Assembly: GCF_030552475.1 (NCBI RefSeq)
Contig: NZ_JAUPED010000003.1
Span: 310,001 to 374,000, forward strand
Length of the DNA stretch: 64,000 bases
From: Mariniflexile sp. AS56
Lineage (GTDB): Bacteria; Bacteroidota; Bacteroidia; Flavobacteriales; Flavobacteriaceae
Direction: 5' to 3'
Positions within the stretch are counted from its first letter, which is position 1. Each line of letters starts with the position of its first letter. Both the position numbers and the translations under genes were made by a program. Below the pieces are notes generated by a model. That model saw nothing but the letters and a program-made list of their open reading frames with translations, made no database searches and was not told the DNA's origin. Shown here in pieces: positions 30,261 through 38,679 of the stretch.

Positions 30261-30291
30261 AAACAGTCACTTTATAGCCTTATTAAATTCA

Positions 30292-30346
30292 TCCATGTTT
30301 TTGATGTAATAATCCATTTCCATATTTAATACTTACTTTAACTTCG
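30292..30346 (+). promoter_or_regulatory. Predicted HTCS operator and promoter of the MIOX gene
   Basis: TCCAT boxes at 30292-30296 and 30313-30317 are 21 bp apart. The first is followed by G (CCATG), and a GAT stands where the other two sites have GAA. A -7-like TAACTTCG (30339-30346) lies 21 nt after the second box and 27 nt before the ATG. The match to the susC and DUF1080 promoters in spacing and sequence places MIOX and the symporter in the HTCS regulon. Confidence 0.65.
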
Positions 30347-30373
30347 TGTTTAAGTACAACTAAAATAGAAGCG

Positions 30374-31252
30374 ATGAAAGAGTCATTACATAAAAATCAA
30401 CAAAACCCGATGGAGAATGTTGACGATTGGGAAGAAAACTTAATAGAGAGATATCCCGATCCTTCTGAAATTAAAAAGGAAAAAGAAGAATTTAGAAACT
30501 ATGTAGATTCTGAGCGGTTGGATACCGTTAGAGAATTTTATAAAATAAATCATGAATATCAAACCTATGATTTTGTTTGTTACAAAGAAACAGAATTTTT
30601 GAAATTTGATAGAAAGGAAATGTCCATTTGGGAAGCTGTAGAGTTTCTAAACACATTGGTCGATGATAGCGATCCTGATATTGATTTAGACCAAACACAA
30701 CACCTGTTGCAAACCTCAGAAGCCATTCGTGCTGATGGACATCCCGATTGGTTTGTGCTTACAGGCTTTATTCACGATTTAGGTAAAATTTTATGTTTGT
30801 TTGGCGAACCTCAATGGGCTGTTGTAGGCGATACATTTCCCGTAGGTTGTGCCTTTTCAGATAAAATTGTGTATCCGGAATTTTTTAAAGATAATCCAGA
30901 TTATACCAATGAACGTTTCAATACAAAATATGGGGTTTATGAACCAAATTGCGGTTTAGACCAAGTGAAAATGAGTTGGGGACATGACGAGTATTTATAC
31001 CAAATAATGAAGGACCATTTGCCAGATCCCGCTTTGTATATGATTCGTTACCATTCATTTTACTCACAACACAGAGAAAATGATTATAGACATTTAATGA
31101 ATGATAAAGATGTTGAAATGTTTGAATGGGTTAAAAAATTCAATCCTTATGACTTGTATTCAAAAGCACCAGTGCCGCCAAACGTAAAAGAGCTTATGCC
31201 TTATTACAAAGAATTGGTCGCTAAATATTTACCTGAAAAGCTCAATTTCTAA
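30374..31252 (+). CDS. myo-Inositol oxygenase (MIOX)
   Basis: A 292-residue cytoplasmic protein without signal peptide that looks like MIOX over its full length. All six di-iron ligands of the animal enzyme have counterparts: His110 ([12 protein letters not shown]), His134-Asp135 (GFIHDLGK), His204 (WGHDEYLYQ), His227 (MIRYHSFYS), Asp260 (NPYDLY). GDTFPVGC is also kept. Known: MIOX uses oxygen to open myo-inositol to D-glucuronate; it is mainly eukaryotic, with scattered bacterial homologues. Here it joins inositol release to the glucuronate pathway. Its own HTCS-type operator shows it is induced with the glycan locus. The symporter gene follows after 102 bp. Confidence 0.93.
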   Translation: MKESLHKNQQNPMENVDDWEENLIERYPDPSEIKKEKEEFRNYVDSERLDTVREFYKINHEYQTYDFVCYKETEFLKFDRKEMSIWEAVEFLNTLVDDSDPDIDLDQTQHLLQTSEAIRADGHPDWFVLTGFIHDLGKILCLFGEPQWAVVGDTFPVGCAFSDKIVYPEFFKDNPDYTNERFNTKYGVYEPNCGLDQVKMSWGHDEYLYQIMKDHLPDPALYMIRYHSFYSQHRENDYRHLMNDKDVEMFEWVKKFNPYDLYSKAPVPPNVKELMPYYKELVAKYLPEKLNF

Positions 31253-31279
31253 ACACATTTAAAATTACAATACGATCTG

Positions 31280-31305
31280 TTGAATTGGTATACATATCAA
31301 TTCAA
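31280..31305. other. Near-palindrome before the symporter gene
   Basis: A 26-bp near-palindrome with perfect 8-bp outer arms (TTGAATTG and CAATTCAA) and a mostly symmetric centre lies between MIOX and the symporter. It has no T run, so it is not an obvious terminator. It could be a regulator site or an mRNA-processing hairpin. Function unknown. Confidence 0.4.
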
Positions 31306-31354
31306 TAGATATTTTATTGCCTATTAAAAACTAAACTAAACTAAACCACCACCT

Positions 31355-32932
31355 ATGTATACAGTGATTACCTTTTTTGCTTTCACAGCTTTTGTAGCTT
31401 TCTATTCCTGGTATAAACTTAGAAAAGAAAAATTAGACTCAAAAGATGGTTATTTTTTGGGAGGAAGAAGCTTAACGGGGGTCGTTATTGCAGGTTCCAT
31501 GCTGCTTACTAATATTTCAACCGAACATCTTATTGGTATGAATGGTTCTTCATATAAAAACGGATTCATCATCATCGCCTGGGAAGTCACATCGGCATTA
31601 GCCTTAGTAGCAGCAGCTATTTATTTCGTGCCTAAATATTTGAAAATGGGACTAACAACCATTCCGGAATATTTAGAAAAACGGTTTGATAGCACCACAA
31701 GAACCTTGGTGGCGCTATTTTTAATGATATCCTTTATTGTCACTTTATTACCTATTGTACTTTATACAGGGGCAATAAATATTGAAAGTATCTTTAATAT
31801 TTCAGAAGTTTTAGAGGTTTCTAAAGAACAAGGTTTGTGGATTACGGTAGTTGCTATTGGTGTTTTAGGATCTATTTATGCCATTTTTGGAGGCTTGAAG
31901 GCGGTTGCAGTTTCTGATACTATTAATGGTTACGGACTTTTAATTGGTGGACTTGCCATACCATTAATAGCCTTAGTGAGTATTGGTGACGGGAATCCTT
32001 TAGATGGTTTAGTAAAAGTGTATAATCACAGTCCAGAAAAATTTAACGTCGTAGGCGCGAAAGATTCGGTACTTCCTTTTGGTGTGCTTTTTACAGGGTT
32101 AATTATTAATCAACTGTATTTTTGGAGTATGAATCAAACCATCATTCAGCGCGCTTTAGGTGCTAAAAATTTGGTTGAAGCTCAAAAAGGACTCTTGTTT
32201 ACAGGTGTTTTAAAAATACTAGTTCCTATAATTATAATTTTACCAGGAGTTATTGGTTTCTATTATTTTGGTGATTCGTTATACGAAAATCAAGATATGA
32301 TTTACCCCGAGCTTATTAAAAAAGTATTACCTGTTGGCTTAGTGGGTATTTTTGCAGCCATCGTTATGGGAGCTGTGTTGAGTACGTTTAACAGTGTTTT
32401 GAATAGTGCAGCCACTATTTTTAGTATCGATGTTTACAAAAGGCATTTAGGGAAAAATTGTAGCGATAAAAAACTAGTTCGTGTAGGGAAGTTGACCTCT
32501 ACTATTTTAGCTATTTTCGCGATACTTGTAGCGCCTATGGTAGCGAATGCTCCAGATGGCTTATACCAACTTTTACAGCAACTGAATGGTATCTTTTTTA
32601 TACCAATTGCTTCTATTATGTTAGCAGGGTTTTTTCTTAAAAGAATATCAGCTTTGGGAGCAAAAGCAGCTTTATTTGTGGGGCTTGCGTTTTACATTTT
32701 AACCACTTTCATTTTAAAAGTAGATATCCACTTTGTGCATATTTGGGGTATTGAGTTTTTGTTGAATTTAGCCGTGATGTTTGGTGTGTCCTATTTCTAT
32801 CCTGCCGATAAGGATTTCAATCAAGAAGATTTACACGTGGTAGATTTAAAAGAATGGAAATACACAAAACCGATGGCAATCGCCCTTTGTGTTATCACTG
32901 TTTTAATTTACATCATGCTCGGACAAAACTAA
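31355..32932 (+). CDS. Sodium/solute symporter (SSS/SLC5 family)
   Basis: A 525-residue inner-membrane protein with about 13-14 helices. SSS landmarks: SKDGYFLGGRSLTG after helix 1, LTNISTEHLIGMNGSSYKNG, GLTTIPEYLEKRFDS, and IYAIFGGLKAVAVSDTINGYGLLIGG (the family signature region). A late helix has GAVLSTFNSVLNSAATIFSIDVYK. Known: members import sugars, sugar acids or inositol with sodium. Next to MIOX, and probably transcribed with it, inositol or glucuronate is the best guess. Ion-coupling serines occur near STFNSVLNSA. A terminator follows. Confidence 0.9.
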   Translation: MYTVITFFAFTAFVAFYSWYKLRKEKLDSKDGYFLGGRSLTGVVIAGSMLLTNISTEHLIGMNGSSYKNGFIIIAWEVTSALALVAAAIYFVPKYLKMGLTTIPEYLEKRFDSTTRTLVALFLMISFIVTLLPIVLYTGAINIESIFNISEVLEVSKEQGLWITVVAIGVLGSIYAIFGGLKAVAVSDTINGYGLLIGGLAIPLIALVSIGDGNPLDGLVKVYNHSPEKFNVVGAKDSVLPFGVLFTGLIINQLYFWSMNQTIIQRALGAKNLVEAQKGLLFTGVLKILVPIIIILPGVIGFYYFGDSLYENQDMIYPELIKKVLPVGLVGIFAAIVMGAVLSTFNSVLNSAATIFSIDVYKRHLGKNCSDKKLVRVGKLTSTILAIFAILVAPMVANAPDGLYQLLQQLNGIFFIPIASIMLAGFFLKRISALGAKAALFVGLAFYILTTFILKVDIHFVHIWGIEFLLNLAVMFGVSYFYPADKDFNQEDLHVVDLKEWKYTKPMAIALCVITVLIYIMLGQN

Positions 32933-32952
32933 ACACATTATATACTAATTAA

Positions 32953-33003
32953 GGCTACAACTGTGCGACTGCTTTACAAGCGCAAAGTTGTAGCCTCTTT
33001 TTA
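32953..33003 (+). terminator. Terminator after the symporter gene
   Basis: A 15-bp stem with one mismatch (32953-32967 with 32981-32995) is followed by a T-rich run. It closes the MIOX-symporter transcript and separates it from the convergent MBL-fold gene, which ends at 33004. Confidence 0.8.
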
Positions 33004-35049
33004 TTAGTTTCTGCGTTCTAATTCACTTTCAGTTATATAACCGTCTTTATTAGTATCTCGTTTATCAAAATTTTCTTTTAAGTTGCCTTTAGCTTCTTCT
33101 TTTGATATTTTTCCATCTTTATTGGCATCCAATCTTTGTAGCATGCTAGCAAAATTAGGTTGCCCATTTCCGCTTTGTTTCCCTCTTGGTTGTTGTTTTG
33201 TAGATTGTTGTGGCGTTGTATTTCTGTTGCCACCCACTTTAAAATCATTACTTGGTGTGCCAACGAAACATCTACTTGCTGAAGGAAAATCATCTGAAAC
33301 TACATAATAATAGGTTCCTTTTGGAAATTCAGGAGTAACACCGGTTCTACCATTGCAGGCATCTAAATCCCCATGATTTTCTTGATATTCATAATCTCTT
33401 ACAAACTTACCAGAGTAGGCGCCATTGGGAGCTGAAATACCATCACCAGGACGTTCGCCTTTTTTAAGTGTGTAACTTGATTTTAACTCAATAACATCAC
33501 TGTTTGGGTTCATTGGGTCTTTATAACCTACTTTATGATACATCGGAAATCCATCCGCTGCCCACCCCACAAGATTCATCTTTTTTTCATCAAAATGAGA
33601 AACCAAACCTGTTGGAGTACCGTGGTAATGGTATTCACCGTTGGGTTGTACATGCGCATTATTGCAGTCTTCACCCAAATTAACTTCATCACTTAATGGT
33701 TCGAGCGTCCACTCATAATTTTGTTGGTTGGTTTCTGTGTTTCGGAAAAATTCATTGGCAGATGGTTCAATTTTTACACCATTTATAGCGACTCCAAACA
33801 CGTAATTCGGCTTGCCTTTATCGATGCCTAGATCGTACACATAGGTTTTGTTTTTTGCTATTTCAGGGGTTAAATCTATTTGATATAGTTTGTTTTGTTC
33901 TGAAATGGTATTCGGGTTTCCCTGTGTTGGAAATTTACCAACAGAATGGTTCGGGATACTATTCGATTTTATAATACGAAGGTCTTTTGCTTTATCTTCA
34001 GTAATGGAAACATTACTTTTTATACTTAAGTCCACAACACATTCATTAGCAAAAAGCCTTTTAAGACTTTCGTTATGTGAATGTGTAGTACCATCATGCG
34101 TATGTGCGTCTTCTTCAATAGAAAAACGCATTAAATCTTCTGCATAATGAACATTGCCACTATAGTTTTCCCGTAATTGAGATGTGGTTGCTTTTTCATC
34201 TACCTTTGTGAAATTAAAATGTGTTAAAACCAAGTTTTTCACATTGGCTTCTTTTGCCATTCTAGAGCTTTCGTCAAGGTTTACATGCGCTCTATCTTTT
34301 TTGCCTTCATTTTTTTTATCTGAATTGCTGTTTCTAGTGTTACCAGAGGTTTTTCGTTTACTACCATTTCCTTGGCCTTTAGCTCCCAATTCGATAGCAC
34401 CACCGGAATCTATAATTAAGTAATCGGCATTTTGAGCCAATTTGGGTAAATTTTCTGAATATGATAAATCGCCCGAAATTACAATGGAATGACCGCCAGC
34501 ATCAAAACGATAGGCTACCGTTGCAATTGTATGATTTACTTGTACGCAGGTAATTTTAATGCCGCCAATGGTAAACGATTCGTTCCCGTTTAAGGTTTTA
34601 ACTGTAAAATTCTTTTTAACATCGGCCACAGTACGTTTACTTCTTGAAAGTCTGTAATTTATATCTTCGTTGTAAACATCTAAAGTGCTATTTACTAAGT
34701 CGCTGGTTGGTTTAGGACCTGCAATGGTGAAGGTGTTTTTTCCTAAAAGGGCTTTAATAAAAATAGGCACAAACTCTTCATTATGGTCTAAATGATGATG
34801 TGTAAAAAAGATGCCGTCTAGCTCGTTTATTTTAATGTTTCCTTTATCTAGGTTGGCTTGGGTGCCATTGCCCATATCTACAATAATTTTTGTGTTTTCA
34901 TATGAAATAAGAACAGAGGGTCCAGAGCGTTCTGTATTGTATCGAGGCGAACCCGAACCAATAATAGTTGCTGTTAAATCTGTTGTGTTTTTTTGTGCAA
35001 ATAATTGTAAACTAAGAAAAATAAATGCTGTAAAAATATATTTTGTCAT
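33004..35049 (-). CDS. Exported MBL-fold hydrolase / YHYH / EF-hand fusion
   Basis: A 681-residue protein with signal peptide (MTKYIFTAFIFLSLQLFAQ). Domains: a metallo-beta-lactamase fold (about 22-310) with THHHLDHNEE, ISGDLSYSE and VLTHFNF; a YHYH domain (about 370-610) with GEYHYHGTPTGLV, GWAADGFPMYH and TYYYVVSDDFPSASRC; a Gln/Asn-rich linker; and two EF-hands at the C-terminus (DANKDGKISKEEA, DTNKDGYITESEL). Known: MBL-fold members hydrolyse diverse esters, including sulfate and phosphate esters; YHYH has no firm function. Inferred: an exported, calcium-modulated hydrolase. Convergent with the symporter; no HTCS site is seen, so regulon membership is unsupported. Confidence 0.85.
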   Translation of the reverse strand: MTKYIFTAFIFLSLQLFAQKNTTDLTATIIGSGSPRYNTERSGPSVLISYENTKIIVDMGNGTQANLDKGNIKINELDGIFFTHHHLDHNEEFVPIFIKALLGKNTFTIAGPKPTSDLVNSTLDVYNEDINYRLSRSKRTVADVKKNFTVKTLNGNESFTIGGIKITCVQVNHTIATVAYRFDAGGHSIVISGDLSYSENLPKLAQNADYLIIDSGGAIELGAKGQGNGSKRKTSGNTRNSNSDKKNEGKKDRAHVNLDESSRMAKEANVKNLVLTHFNFTKVDEKATTSQLRENYSGNVHYAEDLMRFSIEEDAHTHDGTTHSHNESLKRLFANECVVDLSIKSNVSITEDKAKDLRIIKSNSIPNHSVGKFPTQGNPNTISEQNKLYQIDLTPEIAKNKTYVYDLGIDKGKPNYVFGVAINGVKIEPSANEFFRNTETNQQNYEWTLEPLSDEVNLGEDCNNAHVQPNGEYHYHGTPTGLVSHFDEKKMNLVGWAADGFPMYHKVGYKDPMNPNSDVIELKSSYTLKKGERPGDGISAPNGAYSGKFVRDYEYQENHGDLDACNGRTGVTPEFPKGTYYYVVSDDFPSASRCFVGTPSNDFKVGGNRNTTPQQSTKQQPRGKQSGNGQPNFASMLQRLDANKDGKISKEEAKGNLKENFDKRDTNKDGYITESELERRN

Positions 35050-35212
35050 TATAGAATGTTTGGAGGTTGGACGCTATTTATTCTATATGGTTTAATTGAT
35101 AAGTTTAATAAAGTTTAATTTTAAATTGTAGATAAAACAGATCCAAAAAAATACTCTGTATTAATATACAGAGTTTCTTAGGGAGTTATAATTAAATGGT
35201 TGGGATTTTGAC

Positions 35213-36391
35213 TTAAGCTAAACTTTTAGAAATACCAACTTCTAATCCACGCAATTCAGCTAAGCCACGTAAGCGACCTATGCCTGAATAACCTGGGTTG
35301 GTTTTTTTATTTAAATCGTCTAGCATTTGGTGGCCGTGATCTGGACGCATTGGTATTAATGCATCTTTCATGCCTGCCGCTTTACGACGTTTTTCCTCGG
35401 CTACCACTTCTTTAATAATGCTGAACATATCAACATCACCTTCTAAGTGGTTGGCTTCATAAAAGTTTCCTTTTTCATCACGTTGCGTACTTCTTAAGTG
35501 TAAAAAGTGAACACGGTCTGCAAAACGTTTAAAAATTTGCGCTAAATTATTATCTGCACGAACACCTAAAGAACCGGTGCAGAAAGTAATTCCGTTCGAT
35601 CTGTTTGGTACTTGTTCAAATAAATACGCATAATCTTCTTCGGTACTAACCACACGTGGCAAACCTAAAATAGGGTAAGGCGGGTCGTCTGGGTGAATGC
35701 ACATCAACACATCATTTTGTGATGCGATAGGGACGATTTCCTTTAAAAAGGCCACTAAATTGTCTCTTAATTTTGGAGCATCAATGTTTTTGTACGAATC
35801 AAGAATAGTCTGAAATTGTTCTAAAGTATAGCCTTCTTCCGCACCTGGCAAGCCAGCAATTATGTTGTTTATTAATTGTTGTTTTTTTGCATCTGGTAGG
35901 TTTTCAATATAAGTTTTTGCTTCTGCTTGTTGGGCCTCAGAATAACTTGTTTCCGCACCTGGGCGTTGTAATAAGTATAATTCAAAAGCTGCAAATGCGG
36001 TCATATCAAAACGAAGTGCTCTCGAGCCATCTTCCACTTGAAAGTCCAAATCGGTACGTGTCCAATCTAAAACAGGCATAAAATTATAGCAAACGATGCC
36101 AATACCACAAGATGCCAAATTTTCAATGCTTTTCTTGTAATTATCTATATATGTTTGAAAATTTCCAGAACGTGTTTTTATGTTTTCATGCACCGGGATG
36201 CTTTCAACAACACTCCAAGTAAGTCCTGCTTTTTCAATAGTTTCTTTTCTTAATTTTATTTCGTCAACGCTCCAAACGGTTCCGTTAGGAATGTGATGTA
36301 ATGCAGAAACAATACCTGTTGCACCTGCTTGTTTGATATCTAATAAACTTACGGGATCTTTTGGCCCGTACCAACGCCATGTTTGTTCCAT
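35213..36391 (-). CDS. uxuA: D-mannonate dehydratase
   Basis: A 392-residue cytoplasmic TIM-barrel enzyme. Recognised from [57 protein letters not shown], and [27 protein letters not shown], with the C-terminal [11 protein letters not shown]; these hold the metal and substrate residues. Known: it dehydrates D-mannonate to 2-keto-3-deoxygluconate in the Ashwell pathway from glucuronate. Length is normal. It follows the SDR gene by 20 bp; both probably share the LacI-regulated promoter. It handles glucuronate coming from GH115 and from MIOX. Confidence 0.96.
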   Translation of the reverse strand: MEQTWRWYGPKDPVSLLDIKQAGATGIVSALHHIPNGTVWSVDEIKLRKETIEKAGLTWSVVESIPVHENIKTRSGNFQTYIDNYKKSIENLASCGIGIVCYNFMPVLDWTRTDLDFQVEDGSRALRFDMTAFAAFELYLLQRPGAETSYSEAQQAEAKTYIENLPDAKKQQLINNIIAGLPGAEEGYTLEQFQTILDSYKNIDAPKLRDNLVAFLKEIVPIASQNDVLMCIHPDDPPYPILGLPRVVSTEEDYAYLFEQVPNRSNGITFCTGSLGVRADNNLAQIFKRFADRVHFLHLRSTQRDEKGNFYEANHLEGDVDMFSIIKEVVAEEKRRKAAGMKDALIPMRPDHGHQMLDDLNKKTNPGYSGIGRLRGLAELRGLEVGISKSLA

Positions 36392-36411
36392 TTTTTTTCT
36401 TTAGTTATAAA

Positions 36412-37239
36412 TTAAACGCCGCTATAAGCACTAAAACCTCCATCGATTGGGATTACAATACCTGTTACAAAAGAAGAAGCATCGTCGCACAAATAAAGTG
36501 TAGTACTAATTAAATCTTCTGGCACACCATACCTTCCCATAGGGGTTTGGTCTATTATTTGCTGACCTCTTTGAGTCAAGCTTCCGTCTGTATTAGTTAA
36601 TAAGGTTCTGTTTTGGTCAGTTAAGAAAAAACCAGGCGCTAATGCATTCACACGAATACCAACTTTTGAAAAATGTACAGCTAACCATTGTGTAAAGTTA
36701 GAAACAGCTGCTTTCGCGCCACTGTATGCCGGTATTTTTGTTAAAGGCGTAAAAGCATTCATAGATGAAATATTTAGAATGCTACACCCTTGTTTGCCTA
36801 CCATATCGTGAGCAAAAACTTGTGTAGGTAATAAGGTGCCAATAAAGTTCAAGTTAAATACAAACTGAATACCTTCAGAATCTAAATCAAAAAAGGTTTT
36901 AAAACCTTCTGTCGTATTTTGAAGGTCTTCTTCTAATAAATGTGGGTTAGATGTAGTTCCAAGTGGGTGATTTCCACCAGCACCATTTATTAAAATATCA
37001 CAAGGGCCTAATTTGGCATTCACTTGCTTTTTTGCGGCTTTTAAAGATTCTTTTTCTAAAACGTTAGCAACAAGTCCAATGGCCATACCACCTGCCTCGT
37101 TAATTTCGTTAGCAACTTGTTCCGCAGCTTCTAGTTTTAAATCTAATACCGCTATTTTATGACCTTTTTTGGCTAATGCCTTGGCAAGAGTGCTACAAAG
37201 CACGCCTCCTGCACCTGTTAATACGACTACTTTACTCAT
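36412..37239 (-). CDS. SDR-family D-mannonate (fructuronate) oxidoreductase
   Basis: A 275-residue short-chain dehydrogenase. I start it at the ATG at 37239 (MSKVVVLTGAGG): the open frame extends 29 codons upstream, but that part overlaps the operator region and does not look like protein of this family. Motifs: TGAGGVLCSTLAKAL for NAD(P), ILINGAGGNHP, ISSMNAF, catalytic Tyr and Lys in YSGAK, and PMGRYGVPEDL. Known: next to uxuA, SDR enzymes of this type reduce fructuronate to mannonate, replacing UxuB. Substrate assignment rests on the neighbour. First gene of the uxuA operon. Confidence 0.87.
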   Translation of the reverse strand: MSKVVVLTGAGGVLCSTLAKALAKKGHKIAVLDLKLEAAEQVANEINEAGGMAIGLVANVLEKESLKAAKKQVNAKLGPCDILINGAGGNHPLGTTSNPHLLEEDLQNTTEGFKTFFDLDSEGIQFVFNLNFIGTLLPTQVFAHDMVGKQGCSILNISSMNAFTPLTKIPAYSGAKAAVSNFTQWLAVHFSKVGIRVNALAPGFFLTDQNRTLLTNTDGSLTQRGQQIIDQTPMGRYGVPEDLISTTLYLCDDASSFVTGIVIPIDGGFSAYSGV

Positions 37240-37275
37240 TATATTTTGAAATTTAGTTGATAAATTATAATTTTT

Positions 37276-37319
37276 CGTGTGCGAACACGCAAATATAATA
37301 AAAAATAGTGTGCGCACAC
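37276..37319. promoter_or_regulatory. Double LacI-type operator around the uxuA-operon promoter
   Basis: Two related palindromes: CGTGTGCGAACACG (37276-37289) and the perfect GTGTGCGCACAC (37308-37319), centres 31 bp apart, about three helix turns. Between them on the minus strand is a -7 element TATATTTG (37297-37290). So one operator lies just downstream of the -7 box and the other over the upstream promoter region. The neighbouring divergent LacI-type gene is the obvious regulator and may control itself here. Confidence 0.75.
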
Positions 37320-37405
37320 GTTTCAAATGAATTTAATTAGTAACTTGCTTGAATTATTGATGGATTTTACAAAAAATCAATATTCAAAAAAATCATAAAT
37401 AGTTG

Positions 37406-38485
37406 ATGGTAAGAATAAAGGATATAGCAAAAGAAGCGAATGTTTCTGAAGGAACTGTGGATAGAGTGTTGCACAACAGGGGAGGCGTTTCGAAAAAAAC
37501 AGAAGAAAAAATAAAGAGCATATTAGAACGTAGAAATTTTAGTATCAACCCCGTTGCAAGTGCCTTGGCTATGAAAAACAACCATAGCATTGCTGTTTTA
37601 ATTCCGGAGTATAATGAAACCGATTCCTTTTGGAAATTACCTTATTTAGGACTTTTGAAAGCGAGTGAAGAAGTTAAGAGTATTGGTGTAAATGTCACTT
37701 ATTTTAAATTTAACCAGTACAGTCGGGAATCTTATTTAGAGACTTTTAATAGGTTGATTGAAACAAAGCCTACTGCTGTCGTGTTGGTGCCTATGTTTTT
37801 ACAAGAAACAAACTTAATTATTGATGAATTAAAGAAAATAGAAGCCACTTATGTATTTTTAAATGTGGATGTGGAAGGTGTAGATAGCAGTGCTTATGTT
37901 GGGCAAGACTCTTACATGTCTGGTTATATTGCGGGTAAACTTATGAAACTTGGTGTGCCAAATGGTTTTGATTGTTGCATTCTACAAACCAGCACGAGTA
38001 CAGGTGATAATCAAGCTATTTTAAAGCGTGTAAAAGGTTTTAAGGATTATTTTAACACGAGTCAGGATGAAAACGTTTTACATGAGCTGAAAGTAGATAG
38101 TTTTAGTGATGATGTACAGTTAGCATCAAGTGTGCATCAGTTTTTAGAAAACAATCCAAATATTAGGGGTGTTTTTGTGCCATCGAGTAGAATTTCGGCT
38201 GTTGTAGATGTGTTATCGGACGTACAAAAACAATCATTGTGTTTAATTGGTTTTGATAATACACCTCAAAATGTGGCTTGTTTAAAAAATGGTACCGTAC
38301 TTTTTCTAATTTCACAAAAGCCATTTGATCAAGGTTATGAAGCGGTTCGAATCGTGTCAGACCATCTGGTGAAAAATAAAGTCCTGAAAGAGAAGTTATA
38401 CCTGCCTATAGATATCCTAACTAAAGAAAATGTCGATTATAATGACGCCAACCAGCTCATGTTTGAAAAGGATTTAAACCAATAA
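37406..38485 (+). CDS. LacI-family transcriptional regulator
   Basis: A 359-residue regulator. The N-terminal helix-turn-helix is VRIKDIAKEANVSEGTVDRVLHNRGGVSKKTEEKI, followed by the hinge ATG-LacI pattern NPVASALAMK. The rest is a periplasmic-binding-protein-like effector domain (VLIPEYNETDSFW to DILTKEN). I use the ATG at 37406 rather than the TTG one codon earlier. Known: such proteins bind short palindromes with a central CG. Two such palindromes lie in the 166-bp divergent region. Inferred effector: an intermediate of glucuronate breakdown. Confidence 0.92.
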   Translation: MVRIKDIAKEANVSEGTVDRVLHNRGGVSKKTEEKIKSILERRNFSINPVASALAMKNNHSIAVLIPEYNETDSFWKLPYLGLLKASEEVKSIGVNVTYFKFNQYSRESYLETFNRLIETKPTAVVLVPMFLQETNLIIDELKKIEATYVFLNVDVEGVDSSAYVGQDSYMSGYIAGKLMKLGVPNGFDCCILQTSTSTGDNQAILKRVKGFKDYFNTSQDENVLHELKVDSFSDDVQLASSVHQFLENNPNIRGVFVPSSRISAVVDVLSDVQKQSLCLIGFDNTPQNVACLKNGTVLFLISQKPFDQGYEAVRIVSDHLVKNKVLKEKLYLPIDILTKENVDYNDANQLMFEKDLNQ

Positions 38486-38550
38486 AGATAGAGTCGAATA
38501 ACAAAATAGAGTAGAAACGCTGTTAAAAGTGCCGATTACTTAAAAATAAA

Positions 38551-38582
38551 AAACCTCACTAATTTTATAATTAGTGAGGTTT
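38551..38582 (-). terminator. Terminator of tRNA-Lys copy 1
   Basis: A perfect 14-bp stem with a 4-nt loop is followed on the minus strand by a T-rich run. It lies about 25 nt past the tRNA 3' end. It may also end transcripts from the LacI-type gene arriving from the other side. Confidence 0.8.
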
Positions 38583-38606
38583 TAGTTTCAGACGGTGTCC
38601 TACTTG

Positions 38607-38679
38607 TGACCGGGCTGGGGTTCGAACCCAGGACCCTTTCATTAAAAGTGAAATGCTCTACCAGCTGAGCTACCAGGTC
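38607..38679 (-). tRNA. tRNA-Lys (UUU anticodon), copy 1
   Basis: A 73-nt cloverleaf: D-stem GCTC/GAGC, anticodon stem TTTCA/TGAAA with loop CTTTTAA (anticodon UUU), T-stem CTGGG/CCCAG with TTCGAAC, discriminator A. CCA is not encoded. The acceptor stem GACCTGG/CCCGGTC pairs except for T5 against C68, a mismatch also present in copy 2. It has its own promoter and terminator. Confidence 0.95.

Noticed and set aside
1-32932. Ulvan or sulfated fucoidan locus
   Set aside because: Rhamnose- and fucose-type hydrolases are present, but no sulfatase with a C/S-x-P-x-R motif and no polysaccharide lyase occurs in the window. Such genes could lie left of base 1.
36412-37326. Longer SDR protein starting at 37326
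   Set aside because: The extra 29 codons cover the two LacI-type operators and the promoter, and the family N-terminus MSKVVVLTGAGG begins at 37239.
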